Shown here: positions 52,934 through 62,074 of the stretch, one piece after another
Position numbering within the stretch: the first letter of the stretch is position 1
How the letters are laid out: each line of letters opens with the position of its first letter
NCBI GenBank assembly: GCA_041917755.1
Contig: JAYRWY010000017.1
Span: 186,001 to 250,000, forward strand
Source: RGZA01 sp041917755
GTDB taxonomy: Bacteria; Pseudomonadota; Alphaproteobacteria; UBA9219; RGZA01
Reading direction: 5' to 3'
DNA: 64,000 bases
The notes under the pieces: model-generated
Databases searched by the model: none
Told to the model about the DNA's origin: nothing
Seen by the model: only the letters and a program-made list of their open reading frames with translations
Made by a program: the position numbers and the translations under genes

Positions 52934-53113
52934 ATGAAAAATTTATTTGCAAGATTTATCAAAAACGAAAGCGGCGCAACAGCAATCGAATACGGTCTTA
53001 TCGCAGCCCTCATCTCAGTCGTAATGGTCAGTGTTCTTGTGACCCTTGGACCTGAAATCAAAGCAACCTTCCAAGACGTTCAAACCAATCTAGCAAGTCG
53101 CAGTTCGCTCTAA
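52934..53113 (+). CDS. flp: Flp-type major pilin of the Tad system
   Basis: 59 residues, with GGAGGAAG upstream. Short leader MKNLFARFIKNESG, cleavage G14|ATAIEYGLIAALI with Glu at +5 and Tyr at +6, the Flp hallmark, then a hydrophobic helix (LISVVMVSVLVTL) and a short C-terminal part. It is the first gene of the Tad locus and is followed by a long stem-loop before cpaA. Confidence 0.93.
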   Translation: MKNLFARFIKNESGATAIEYGLIAALISVVMVSVLVTLGPEIKATFQDVQTNLASRSSL

Positions 53114-53125
53114 GAGGCGAAGGCT

Positions 53126-53181
53126 CTTCCCCGTGTATCCAAAAGTGGGCGTCCACCGGATGCCCACAGGATACCGGGAAG
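53126..53181 (+). terminator. Long stem-loop between flp and cpaA (attenuator-like)
   Basis: The outer arms are CTTCCC-CGT-GTATCC (53126-53140) and GGATAC-C-GGGAAG (53169-53181), two 6-bp stems around a small internal loop. Inside is GTGGGC (53145-53150) pairing with GCCCAC (53162-53167), and CC...GG within. It has no T-run, so it more likely stabilises the flp mRNA 3' end or partly stops transcription into cpaA, giving pilin excess. No energy was calculated. Confidence 0.55.
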
Positions 53182-53228
53182 ATTGCTTGATTGTGTATAG
53201 TGCGTCTCTTTTTTAATGTTGTGTTGTT

Positions 53229-53753
53229 ATGTCAGACCCCCTCATCATCGATAAAGCATTGTTTCACGATGGTGTGCTGATCATCGCGGCGGTGACCATG
53301 TTAGTGGCCGCACTCAGCGACATTAAAAAACTGATTATTTCCAATCGTCTTTGTTTGTTTCTGGCTGCATTATTTCCGCTTTATGTATGGACAGCACCGC
53401 ATGAAATTATGTGGGTGCATCATCTGTTGATAGCGGGAACAGTACTAATCATCGGCTTTGCCATGTTTGCCATGAATTTCCTTGGCGGCGGCGATGTCAA
53501 AATGCTGGCGGCGGCTTCGTTGTGGGCTGGGCCAAAAATGATTGCGACATTGTTGTTATTTACATCATTTGCAGGCGGGTTGCTTGCGCTAGGTTTTGCG
53601 GTGGCGGCTTTATATCGTTCCCGCGTATTGAAGATAGAAACAAAATCGGAAAATAACGAAATTATCCCGTGGCACAAAACCCCGGTTCCTTATGGTGTGG
53701 CAATAGCATGCGGCGGTGTGACCGCATTGTTCATGATGGCTCAAGCTGTATAA
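53229..53753 (+). CDS. cpaA: Prepilin peptidase CpaA/TadV
   Basis: A 174-residue A24-type aspartic peptidase with five or six membrane helices. Both catalytic Asp are in place: D31 (AALSDIKK) and D89 in the GxGD motif (LGGGDVKM). It lacks the N-terminal methylase domain, as is usual for CpaA. It cleaves Flp. Since no PilU gene lies in the window, it may also process PilS and the PilV-like pilin. Confidence 0.9.
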   Translation: MSDPLIIDKALFHDGVLIIAAVTMLVAALSDIKKLIISNRLCLFLAALFPLYVWTAPHEIMWVHHLLIAGTVLIIGFAMFAMNFLGGGDVKMLAAASLWAGPKMIATLLLFTSFAGGLLALGFAVAALYRSRVLKIETKSENNEIIPWHKTPVPYGVAIACGGVTALFMMAQAV

Positions 53754-53801
53754 GTGTCTGTATAGCTTAATGGTCATCGCAACTATTTGAATGAGGATGC
53801 T

Positions 53802-54674
53802 ATGACCCGTCGTCGCACAATATTTCTCGCGCTTGCTATTATCATGGGGCTTGGAACCATGATGATGATGCGCAGCGCCATGAATCACAAAACAGCTGCG
53901 GCTAATAACACCAGCCAGATATTAGTTGCGGCGGCCGATGTGCCAGCTGGACAATTCATTCAAAACCAGCATGTCCGTTGGCAGGCATGGGCACCTGAAC
54001 ATGTTACACAGGCTTTCATCAAAAACGTTCCAACAGAAAAACCGGATTCATATATCGGCGCTGTGGTGCGCCAAGGCATTCGTGCTGGTGAACCTATTTT
54101 GAAGGGCCAGTTGGTAAAACCACAAGAGCGCGGCTTTTTATCGGCGGTGTTGGATGGTGGTAAACGCGCCATTGCGGTTCCGATTACCAACGTAACCGGT
54201 ATTGCCGGTTTCGTATTTCCTGGTGATCACATCGATTTAATCCTTACCCATTCCATACGCTCGCAAGAAGATGACAAGGTAAATCAACGCCGTGCCAGCG
54301 TGACGATTGTAAAGGACGTGCGCGTTCTGGCGCTGGATCAAGATGCCAGTGACCAAGTTGAAGCCAAAGCTAAGGTTGCCAAGGTTGCAACATTGGAAGT
54401 AACCCCAAAGCAGGCCGAAGTCCTCACCCTTGCACTGCAGCTTGGCACCATCTCTCTATCACTGCGCAGTATAGCGACGGAAACCACGCCTGACGGCAAG
54501 CCAATGGCTGAAACCGTTGCATTTGAAAAGAATGCTTTTACGATTGATAGTGAGGTAAGCCAAATCATTCCGCGTCCGGATGATCATTCGGCTGTATCTG
54601 GACAAATCGTACAAGTCTTGCGCGGCAGCAAGACTCGTACCGAAGAAAATTTTGACGAATCCAAAAAGAACTAA
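53802..54674 (+). CDS. cpaB: Tad pilus assembly protein CpaB/RcpC
   Basis: 290 residues from ATG 53802, with a GAGG ribosome site; an in-frame TTG lies at 53787. A signal-anchor helix (IFLALAIIMGLGTMMMM) is followed by a SAF-like beta-clip (ILVAAADVPAGQFIQNQHV). Then the family-typical KRAIAVPITNVTGIAGFVFPGDHIDLILT appears. CpaB is a periplasmic partner of the CpaC secretin. It follows cpaA by 48 bp. Confidence 0.9.
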   Translation: MTRRRTIFLALAIIMGLGTMMMMRSAMNHKTAAANNTSQILVAAADVPAGQFIQNQHVRWQAWAPEHVTQAFIKNVPTEKPDSYIGAVVRQGIRAGEPILKGQLVKPQERGFLSAVLDGGKRAIAVPITNVTGIAGFVFPGDHIDLILTHSIRSQEDDKVNQRRASVTIVKDVRVLALDQDASDQVEAKAKVAKVATLEVTPKQAEVLTLALQLGTISLSLRSIATETTPDGKPMAETVAFEKNAFTIDSEVSQIIPRPDDHSAVSGQIVQVLRGSKTRTEENFDESKKN

Positions 54675-54817
54675 GTCGTTTTTTCTGGCTTCGTCGCATA
54701 GTCGGGCAGCGTATCATTTTTATCTCAAGGATATCCAAGCTTCGTCACGAACTCAGAACAATGATTCGAAAAGATAAGTAATGAATTCTAGACGAACTGG
54801 TCTTAGATTAACCCCTC

Positions 54818-56209
54818 ATGAAATCACTTTTCCTGCCTTTATTGATGTGTTTTGTCCTCGTGGTTATGCCTGCGTTTGCACAGACGCCAGCACAGGACGA
54901 TAACCCACTTGTGCTAAGTGTAGATCACAGTGAAAACATCAAGTTGAGCGAACCGGCAGATACCGTTTTTATTGCCAGCCCCGATATTGCCGATGTGCAA
55001 GTGGTTGCGCCCACAGTAATTACCATTTATGGACGCAAGCAAGGTGAAACATCTATCACTGCCAGTAAAAAAGATGGCACGATTTTATTAAAGCGCCGCG
55101 TAGTAGTAGACCAAGATATTGGCAAGCTGCAGAACGTATTAGGCGGTATGCCGAAAATTAAAGCGTTGCCAGTTCCTGGCGGTATCGTTTTGAAGGGTGA
55201 GGCAACCTCATCACTCGAGGCGGCGGATGCACAACGTATCGCAAAGAAATTCCTTAGCAATGATAAAGAAGAAATCATCAATCACTTGCGCGTAAAAAAT
55301 GACGAGCAAATTCAATTGCGCGTTCGCGTAGCCGAAGTTAGCAAAAACATCAGCAAAACGTTTGGTATTAATTGGGATGCAATCAGCCTAGCAGGCGGCA
55401 TCACCCTTGGCCTTAAGAGCGGTGCAAGCTTCTTGAGCGATACGGTGTTGAGAAATAGTGGCGTAAGCGGTGCAGCTGATCGATATACCCGCGATAACGT
55501 CAATAACGGCATTTATGCGAGCTACAATAACGGCAATGGTTATGCGATTAATGGTCTAATTGATGCCTTGGCCCAAGATGGTCTTGTCACCTTGCTCGCA
55601 GAACCGAACCTCACTGCAAAATCCGGTGAAACCGCAACCTTCCTGGCGGGTGGTGAATTCCCTGTGCCGGTGCCACAACAAAATGGTTCCATCACCGTTG
55701 AGTTTAAACCTTATGGTGTGTCCTTGGCATTCACGCCGACCGTATTGGGTAAGAACCGTATCTCGATCCAAGTTCGTCCGGAGGTCAGTGAATTGACCAC
55801 CTCTGGCTCAATCTCGCTGAACAACATTGCTATTCCCGCATTGCTAACCCGCCGCGCCGAAACCACGGTGGAGTTGGGCAGTGGCCAAAGCTTTGCGATT
55901 GGTGGTCTTATCCGCAGCTATCAAAACAATGATGTGAGCAAATATCCATTCCTTGGTGATATTCCAGTGCTGGGTGCTTTGTTTACTTCAACCCGATTCC
56001 GTAATGCTGAAACCGAACTGGTGATTATTGTAACGCCTTATCTGGTCAAGCCATCTTCTGAACAATTGGCAGCGCCAACCGATGGGTATGCACCAGCCAA
56101 TGACGTGGATCGTATCTTGCTTGGTAAGACCCATGCAGACAGCGTGATTAACCAGCCAAGAAATATGGGCGAAGTATTACAAGGCCCTGTTGGCTATAGC
56201 GCGGAGTAG
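54818..56209 (+). CDS. cpaC: Tad pilus secretin CpaC/RcpA
   Basis: 463 residues with a Sec signal (LPLLMCFVLVVMPAFA). An N-terminal secretin domain (KLSEPADTVFIASPDIADVQVV) and a BON-like part (GGIVLKGEATSSLEAADAQR) follow. The beta-barrel domain has GLVTLLAEPNLTAKSGETA and FLAGGEFPVPVPQ, then ETELVIIVTPYLVKP near the end, typical of the family. It forms the outer-membrane pore. cpaD starts right after the stop. Confidence 0.92.
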   Translation: MKSLFLPLLMCFVLVVMPAFAQTPAQDDNPLVLSVDHSENIKLSEPADTVFIASPDIADVQVVAPTVITIYGRKQGETSITASKKDGTILLKRRVVVDQDIGKLQNVLGGMPKIKALPVPGGIVLKGEATSSLEAADAQRIAKKFLSNDKEEIINHLRVKNDEQIQLRVRVAEVSKNISKTFGINWDAISLAGGITLGLKSGASFLSDTVLRNSGVSGAADRYTRDNVNNGIYASYNNGNGYAINGLIDALAQDGLVTLLAEPNLTAKSGETATFLAGGEFPVPVPQQNGSITVEFKPYGVSLAFTPTVLGKNRISIQVRPEVSELTTSGSISLNNIAIPALLTRRAETTVELGSGQSFAIGGLIRSYQNNDVSKYPFLGDIPVLGALFTSTRFRNAETELVIIVTPYLVKPSSEQLAAPTDGYAPANDVDRILLGKTHADSVINQPRNMGEVLQGPVGYSAE

Positions 56210-56210
56210 G

Positions 56211-56612
56211 ATGATGAAACTGCAATCACTTACCTCCATGATGCTTGGTACGGCGTTTCTAGCGTTGCTGGGCGGTTGCTATCAAGCAGATCCAACTACT
56301 TCGCTTCCAGATCACAGCATCCCATTGATTGCCAATCCAGAAAAAGGCGGCAAGCTTGTTGCGGTGCCCAAGCCATGCCCTAATTGGGAAAAGCACACGA
56401 TGGATGGATTAGACAATCAGTTTAAGCCACAATTTGGTTGTGCCGATATGTATAATCTCGGCAAGATGATTTCTAATCCACGCGATCTTCTGCATGGTGA
56501 AGCCTTGGGTGAAGCAGATGCTGCCTCTGGGGTTCTTGGCATTGAGCGTTATCGCCAGGACAAGAAAAAAGAATTAATCAATCCTAAAGAAATTGGTTCG
56601 ACCAGCAAGTAA
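56211..56612 (+). CDS. cpaD: Short CpaD-like pilus lipoprotein
   Basis: 133 residues from ATG 56211 (one base after the cpaC stop; ATG 56214 is also possible). Lipobox ALLGGC with Cys 23. The family signature of CpaD is present: QFGCADMYNLGKMISNPRDLL, with a Cys and the NP-x-DLL end. Typical CpaD proteins are about 200 residues, so this lacks much of the N-terminal part. Its place after cpaC supports the call. It stabilises the CpaC secretin in other species. Confidence 0.78.
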   Translation: MMKLQSLTSMMLGTAFLALLGGCYQADPTTSLPDHSIPLIANPEKGGKLVAVPKPCPNWEKHTMDGLDNQFKPQFGCADMYNLGKMISNPRDLLHGEALGEADAASGVLGIERYRQDKKKELINPKEIGSTSK

Positions 56613-56762
56613 GTGCTGCATTGGCTGATATTTTATGCAGCCATAATTACTGACAATATAACACACGCGGAATGATGCCTCGGGGCTAAAGGTTTATTAG
56701 CAAAACTGTGGTGTTTTAAAGGGATAGAGTTGGTTTCCCTTTTAGGTGGTTAGTTTTTTATC

Positions 56763-57983
56763 ATGCATGAAGAATTTATGGGCTTCGTCTCAGACGAAAG
56801 CTCTTATCGCATCGCTAAAAGCGTCGCAGAAGCAAGAGGGTGGCCGTCAGCTGTCGTGCAGCAGGGCGGGCTGGATATGCTTGCGGATATGCTTGAAAAT
56901 TATGCCCCGCCAAAAATCCTGCTTCTCGATTTAGATGCCGAAAAAGACATTCTTCCCGCCGCAACACGTGCCATTGGATTATGTGGTCCTGACTCACAAA
57001 TTATTTTTTTAGCCAAGCATAATGACATTAGCTTATATCGCCAGTTTATCCAGCTTGGTGCATCGGATTATTTGGTAAAGCCTTTGACGGAAGAAGCATT
57101 GCTTCAAGCCATCATGAACACTTCCAAACCAAAAAAAGTGGAAGAAGATGCAAATAAAGAAACACGCGGTTGCAAAATCATTCCCGTGATTGGAACGCGC
57201 GGCGGCGTAGGTGTGACCACCATTGCGGTTAATCTTGCGTGGATATTATCACAAAAACTGAACCAGCATGTGGGATTAGTTGATTTGGATATGCAGTTCG
57301 GCAGCTCCGCGCTTGCGCTTGACCGTGAGCCTGGGCGCGGCATGCGTGCTGCACTTGAAAACCCCGAACGTCTGGATGGTCTATTGATTGCCAGTTCGAT
57401 GGTTCAGCACAGTGATAAATTCTCGATATTATGTGCTGAAGATACGCTGGAACAGCCATTCCATTTTGATGGGGATGCAACGTTGGGCCTGTTAAAGCCA
57501 ATTCGCGGTGATTTTGATATCATGCTGGTGGATTTGCCTCGCCATCATTTGTCTTCTCAAAAGACGTTATTGAATGAAGCGCAAGCAGTATTGATTGTTG
57601 CAGATTTGACTCTTGCTTCGTTGCGTGATGCGCGCCGTATCAAACTCTATTTAAAAAATCTGCGTCCCGACTTGTTGCCAATGTTAATCGTCAATCATGC
57701 CGGCGATAGCCCGTATTCAACGATTGATCAGGCTACGTTTGAAAAAAATCTTGAAGCAAAAATCGATGTGCTGTTGCCCGAAGATATCAAGACAGCCAAG
57801 CAAGCTGCAAACTTGGGCAAGCCTTTTGCTTCGATTGCTTCAGATGCACCGGTAACCAAAGCTTTGATGGCGCTGGCAAGACTATTATCCGGTCAAAAAG
57901 AACCTAAAAAACAAGAAGCCAAAGGTTCATTACTCAAAGGGTTGCTTGGCGGTAAGCCAACCAAGCCCACTACACAAAGTTAG
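56763..57983 (+). CDS. cpaE: Pilus localisation ATPase CpaE/TadZ
   Basis: 406 residues: a receiver-like N-terminal domain (about 1-125, with LLLDLDAEKD and SDYLVKPLTEEALL) and a MinD/ParA-type ATPase domain. The ATPase motif at 144-153 is GTRGGVGVTT, with Arg and Val where MinD has Lys, a form common in CpaE and consistent with weak or no hydrolysis. GLVDLDMQFGSSAL follows. CpaE/TadZ places the pilus at the pole. cpaF starts 12 bp later. Confidence 0.9.
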   Translation: MHEEFMGFVSDESSYRIAKSVAEARGWPSAVVQQGGLDMLADMLENYAPPKILLLDLDAEKDILPAATRAIGLCGPDSQIIFLAKHNDISLYRQFIQLGASDYLVKPLTEEALLQAIMNTSKPKKVEEDANKETRGCKIIPVIGTRGGVGVTTIAVNLAWILSQKLNQHVGLVDLDMQFGSSALALDREPGRGMRAALENPERLDGLLIASSMVQHSDKFSILCAEDTLEQPFHFDGDATLGLLKPIRGDFDIMLVDLPRHHLSSQKTLLNEAQAVLIVADLTLASLRDARRIKLYLKNLRPDLLPMLIVNHAGDSPYSTIDQATFEKNLEAKIDVLLPEDIKTAKQAANLGKPFASIASDAPVTKALMALARLLSGQKEPKKQEAKGSLLKGLLGGKPTKPTTQS

Positions 57984-57995
57984 GGCAGGGGAGCA

Positions 57996-59606
57996 ATGTC
58001 GATCACCCCGCATACCATGCCAAGTCTACGGGATAAATACATGCCCGAACTGGTTGCTCGCATCAGTCATACCGATGCCCAGAAAATGAAACGCGGTGAT
58101 TTGGCGCTTGCGGTGCGTTCCTTTGTTCAGGAATGGCTAACCCGTGATGGCGAAATCATCGATTTATTATTGCAGCGTGATTTGGTTACAGCGCTGATCA
58201 ATACAATTTTATCCAAGCAGGCCAGCACCATTATTCCACATGAAGTGGTGCCGCCTGTTCCTTCATCCATACCCGCTCCGATTACTACGGAACTGCCAAC
58301 TTATGAAAAGCCGGCATTGGCTGATGCATTGACACGTACTACATCGCTTCGTGCCAGCGTGCAGATTATCAAAGACAATATCCAGCCCTTATTGATGGAT
58401 CGAATTGACGCATCGGCTGCAGCCAAGATGACGCGGGATGATTTAAACCGCGATTTAACGGGTGTGGTTGGCGAATTGTTGGTTGAACAGAAAACGCCGC
58501 TATCGGGCAGTGAACGCCAAGAACTTGTTACCAGTATTTTGGATGATATGTTGGGCCTTGGACCATTGGAGCCATTGCTGTCTGATGAAACCATTAGCGA
58601 AGTCATGGTCAATGGGCCTAAACAGGTTTGGATTGAACAAAAAGGTCGTTTAACACTCACTGATGTTCATTTCCGTGATAATGCCCATGTATTATCCGTT
58701 GCGCAACGTATTGTGAACGCGATCGGCCGCCGCGTGGATGAATCCAGCCCGCTATGCGATGCACGCTTGGCCGATGGCAGCCGCGTTAACATTATTATCC
58801 CGCCATTGGCGATTGATGGACCCGCAATTACCATTCGTAAGTTTTCCAAGAAGAAAATCACCCTTGATGTAATGGAAAAATTCGGCAGCATCAGCCCGCA
58901 AATGAAGAAGGTATTGGAAATAGCTGGCCGTTGCCGCCTCAATATTCTTATCTCCGGTGGTACGGGTTCGGGTAAAACGACATTACTTAATGCCATTTCA
59001 AAGATGATTGATAATAGTGAACGTATTGTCACAATCGAAGATGCGGCTGAATTACAATTACAACAACCACATGTTGTGCGTCTCGAAACGCGCCCTGCCA
59101 ATCTGGAGGGTCATGGCGAAATCAGCATGCGTGACTTGCTAAAGAACTCACTACGTATGCGTCCTGACCGTATCATTGTAGGTGAAACCCGCGGCGGCGA
59201 AGCCATTGACATGTTACAGGCAATGAACACGGGCCATGATGGTTCGTTTTCTACTGTTCACGCCAATCGCCCGCGCGAAGCCCTGATGCGTTTGGAAAAC
59301 ATGGTTGGACTGGCGGGGGTTAATTTAGCGCCACGCGCCATACGTATGCAGATTGCCTCGGCACTTGATATGATAGTGCAGGTTAGCCGTATGCGTGATG
59401 GCAGCCGCCGCGTTACCTATATTAGTGAAGTCTTGGGCATGGAAGGCGATGTGGTCACCATGCAGGATTTATTCACGTGTGAGACCAAAGGCGAAACGCC
59501 AGACGGTAAATTGAATGTTGAATTCATTAACCATGGCTTGCGTCCACATTTCCTGCCTAAAGCGGCTTATTTCAATCTCGATAAACAATTATTGGAGATT
59601 TTATGA
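57996..59606 (+). CDS. cpaF: Tad pilus ATPase CpaF/TadA
   Basis: 536 residues. An N-terminal helical region (about 1-170) is followed by the VirB11-like ATPase: Walker A GGTGSGKT at 321-328, TIEDAAELQLQQPHVVRLETR, Walker B RIIVGETRGGEA and the His box FSTVHANRP. It powers Flp pilus extension. It overlaps tadB by 4 bases (ATGA). Confidence 0.94.
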   Translation: MSITPHTMPSLRDKYMPELVARISHTDAQKMKRGDLALAVRSFVQEWLTRDGEIIDLLLQRDLVTALINTILSKQASTIIPHEVVPPVPSSIPAPITTELPTYEKPALADALTRTTSLRASVQIIKDNIQPLLMDRIDASAAAKMTRDDLNRDLTGVVGELLVEQKTPLSGSERQELVTSILDDMLGLGPLEPLLSDETISEVMVNGPKQVWIEQKGRLTLTDVHFRDNAHVLSVAQRIVNAIGRRVDESSPLCDARLADGSRVNIIIPPLAIDGPAITIRKFSKKKITLDVMEKFGSISPQMKKVLEIAGRCRLNILISGGTGSGKTTLLNAISKMIDNSERIVTIEDAAELQLQQPHVVRLETRPANLEGHGEISMRDLLKNSLRMRPDRIIVGETRGGEAIDMLQAMNTGHDGSFSTVHANRPREALMRLENMVGLAGVNLAPRAIRMQIASALDMIVQVSRMRDGSRRVTYISEVLGMEGDVVTMQDLFTCETKGETPDGKLNVEFINHGLRPHFLPKAAYFNLDKQLLEIL

Positions 59607-60589
59607 GCCCAGAACTGCTGATGATGATAGGCGGTGGATTTATCACACTCATCGTGCTTGTGCTTGCGCTATTGCCAAGCGATGAAAGCAAGACACTAGA
59701 AAAACGCATCAAACGCGTAGTGAGCGATGAAGAAAAAGTCGAAAAAAAGCAAGTCATCAATCAAAAAGTAGAATTAAAACGTCGTACCAAAGATAGTGGT
59801 ATTCCCTTATTTGACAATTTCATCAAGACCACGCTGCCTAATCCTGAAAAATTACGCATGCGTCTGGCGCGCACTGGCATGTCGATGACCATCAGTGAGT
59901 ATTTGCTGCTCACCGGCTTGATGATTGGTATCTTTTTTATGCTGTTCCATGTCATTTTGGGACAAAAGTTGTTACCTGCATCTTTGCTGTCTGTCATGTT
60001 GGGTATATGGATACCTCACGTATTTATTGGCATGAAGGGCAAAAAGCGTTGCAAGGAGTTCATCAAGTTTTTTCCTGAATCGATTGATGCAATGGTGCGT
60101 GGTATTCGCTCCGGCCTGCCCATTAGTGAATCCATCAATGTCGTGGGTGAAGAAATGCCCGACCCCATTGGCATGGAATTCCGCAGCATCCGCGATGCGG
60201 TGCGCATGGGTCGCAGCCTGGAAGATGCCATGTGGGATGTTGCAAAACGCGTTGATGTACCCGAATACCGTTATCTGATTATTGCGTTATCCATTCAAAA
60301 GGAAACAGGTGGTAATCTTGCCGAAACATTGGCAAACGTAAGCGAAGTATTGCGCAAACGCCGCCAAATCAAACTGAAAATCAAAGCCATGTCATCCGAA
60401 GCCAAAGCCAGTGCAATGATTTTGGGTGCCTTGCCATTCCTTGTTTCAATGGTTCTGGGTTTTGTTGCAACCGAATATATCATGTTGCTGTTTAATGATC
60501 CGCGAGGAAATATCTTGCTTGGTATTGCCTTCGGCATGCTTGGCTTTGGTATCTGGATTATGGCCCAGATGATTAATTTCGAGATATAG
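59603..60589 (+). CDS. tadB: Tad pilus platform protein TadB
   Basis: 328 residues with one GspF domain. Membrane helices are near the N-terminus (MMIGGGFITLIVLVLALL), in the middle (YLLLTGLMIGIFFMLFHVIL, then LLSVMLGIWIPHVFIG) and at the end (FLVSMVLGFVATEYIMLLF, then GIAFGMLGFGIWIMAQM). The family motif FPESIDAMVRGIRSGLPISES is present. It shares the ATGA start with cpaF and sits 1 bp before tadC. Confidence 0.92.
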   Translation: MSPELLMMIGGGFITLIVLVLALLPSDESKTLEKRIKRVVSDEEKVEKKQVINQKVELKRRTKDSGIPLFDNFIKTTLPNPEKLRMRLARTGMSMTISEYLLLTGLMIGIFFMLFHVILGQKLLPASLLSVMLGIWIPHVFIGMKGKKRCKEFIKFFPESIDAMVRGIRSGLPISESINVVGEEMPDPIGMEFRSIRDAVRMGRSLEDAMWDVAKRVDVPEYRYLIIALSIQKETGGNLAETLANVSEVLRKRRQIKLKIKAMSSEAKASAMILGALPFLVSMVLGFVATEYIMLLFNDPRGNILLGIAFGMLGFGIWIMAQMINFEI

Positions 60590-60590
60590 C

Positions 60591-61562
60591 ATGATTGATA
60601 CCGGCACTTCCGATTGGATGAGTTTTATGAACAACGACATGCTCGTCTATGCCGCTGGGCTGGGCGTATTTGTTGTTGTTTTGCTTGTCTGGCAGGCTTT
60701 ATCCGGCAGTGAAGTAACCGAAAAACGCTTAAAATCTGTTTTACAGCGCCGCGATGATTTGCGTGCCGAGTTAAAGGCACAGTCAACCCGCCGTGATGGC
60801 GTGTTACAGAAAGATTTTTTCAAGCAATTAGCGGGAAAACTTAAAAACACACCATGGCTATATTCGGTGGAGCTTCGAAAAAATCTGGCACGCGCGGGCC
60901 TGCGCAATAAAGAAGCCGTTGGTTATTTTGCGATGACCAAAGTTGGATTACCAATTGCATTATTTCTTGTTGGATTATTTTTAACAGCTGGTCTTGGCAT
61001 TGCCGAAAAGAAGCCACTTATAAAACTATTATTGATGCTGGGTTTACCCACCATTGCCATTATGCTTCCGGATATGTGGCTCAAGAATACCATTCAAAAG
61101 CGTGAAGATATTTTGCGTAAATCTTTACCAGACGCATTCGATTTATTGGTGATATGTGCCGAGGCAGGTTTGGGGCTCGATGCCGCGCTTGACCGCGTGG
61201 CGCGTGAAATCACGCAAAGCACGCCGGTATTAGCCGAAGAAATTGGTATCACGGCAGTAGAACTTGGCTTCTTACCAGACCGCCGCGTGGCACTTACGGG
61301 CTTTGCCGAACGTGTCCAGCTTCCTTCTGTTCGCGCCTTGGTCAATACCTTAACGCAAAGTGAACGCTACGGGACACCGCTCGCGCAGGCATTACGGGTG
61401 TTGTCATCAGAATTGCGAGAAGAACGCATGATGAAGGCAGAAGAAAAAGCCGCCAAATTGCCTGCTACCCTGACTGTACCGATGATTTTATTCATTCTTC
61501 CCACCCTGTTTATTGTGTTACTGGGACCTGCCATTATTCGTGTCTTTGACCTGAATAAATAG
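60591..61562 (+). CDS. tadC: Tad pilus platform protein TadC
   Basis: 323 residues, the second GspF-domain partner of TadB. N-terminal helix (MLVYAAGLGVFVVVLLVWQAL), middle helices (VGLPIALFLVGLFLTAGLGI, then LIKLLLMLGLPTIAIMLPDMW), the motif LPDAFDLLVICAEAGLGLDAAL typical of TadC, and a final helix (VPMILFILPTLFIVLLGPAII). It ends the rightward Tad run before a short hypothetical gene. Confidence 0.92.
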   Translation: MIDTGTSDWMSFMNNDMLVYAAGLGVFVVVLLVWQALSGSEVTEKRLKSVLQRRDDLRAELKAQSTRRDGVLQKDFFKQLAGKLKNTPWLYSVELRKNLARAGLRNKEAVGYFAMTKVGLPIALFLVGLFLTAGLGIAEKKPLIKLLLMLGLPTIAIMLPDMWLKNTIQKREDILRKSLPDAFDLLVICAEAGLGLDAALDRVAREITQSTPVLAEEIGITAVELGFLPDRRVALTGFAERVQLPSVRALVNTLTQSERYGTPLAQALRVLSSELREERMMKAEEKAAKLPATLTVPMILFILPTLFIVLLGPAIIRVFDLNK

Positions 61563-61618
61563 AAAAGTAACCAAAACCAGCCATAATTACGGCCATATAA
61601 CAATCGGTGAGTGCTACT

Positions 61619-62074
61619 ATGACTGATAGAGTATTGAGAGCGAATGCGCTCACAGATAATAGAGAGCAGTTTTTAACCGATGCGCCGACCTTCCCTGGCC
61701 GCCTGGTGCTTTCAAATGATTTATTGGCTGAATTGAGAAAACAAGGGTTAAACTATTTGCATGTGATTGACCGTGGTGAAGGCGCTGTAGGGTTGGCTGC
61801 CTCACGGAACCGAACAATCGGTAGCAATGACCGGCCAAGCGCTGATCCCACAAGCGAGCAAGTGAGACAAGGATTTGTTGATTTGTCCGGATTTCAGCGC
61901 AGCGTAGGCATACGCTTGGGCGAAAATGGGTCTGTTTACAAACTGGACGACCTAGCAAGACGGGGACAGGAAATTCCTGGCACAGGCACATTTGAACAGC
62001 ATGGCTTGGACATCACCAACCCACCAGCTCCTTCAGTTCAGCATCAGCAACGCAGGAACGGCCCAAGACCATAA
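61619..62074 (+). CDS. Hypothetical protein between tadC and the tadD-like gene
   Basis: 151 residues from ATG 61619 (GGTGAG 7 bases upstream); GTG 61607 would add four. Soluble, with no signal. It has a charged N-terminus (MTDRVLRANALTDNREQFL), a middle with VLSNDLLAELRKQGLNYL, and a Pro/Gln/Arg-rich tail. No family recognised. Its stop abuts the stop of the opposite tadD-like gene with no gap. A near-identical sequence element (CCATAATTAC plus ATATAACA) lies before it and before cpaE, so the two may share control. Confidence 0.45.
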   Translation: MTDRVLRANALTDNREQFLTDAPTFPGRLVLSNDLLAELRKQGLNYLHVIDRGEGAVGLAASRNRTIGSNDRPSADPTSEQVRQGFVDLSGFQRSVGIRLGENGSVYKLDDLARRGQEIPGTGTFEQHGLDITNPPAPSVQHQQRRNGPRP

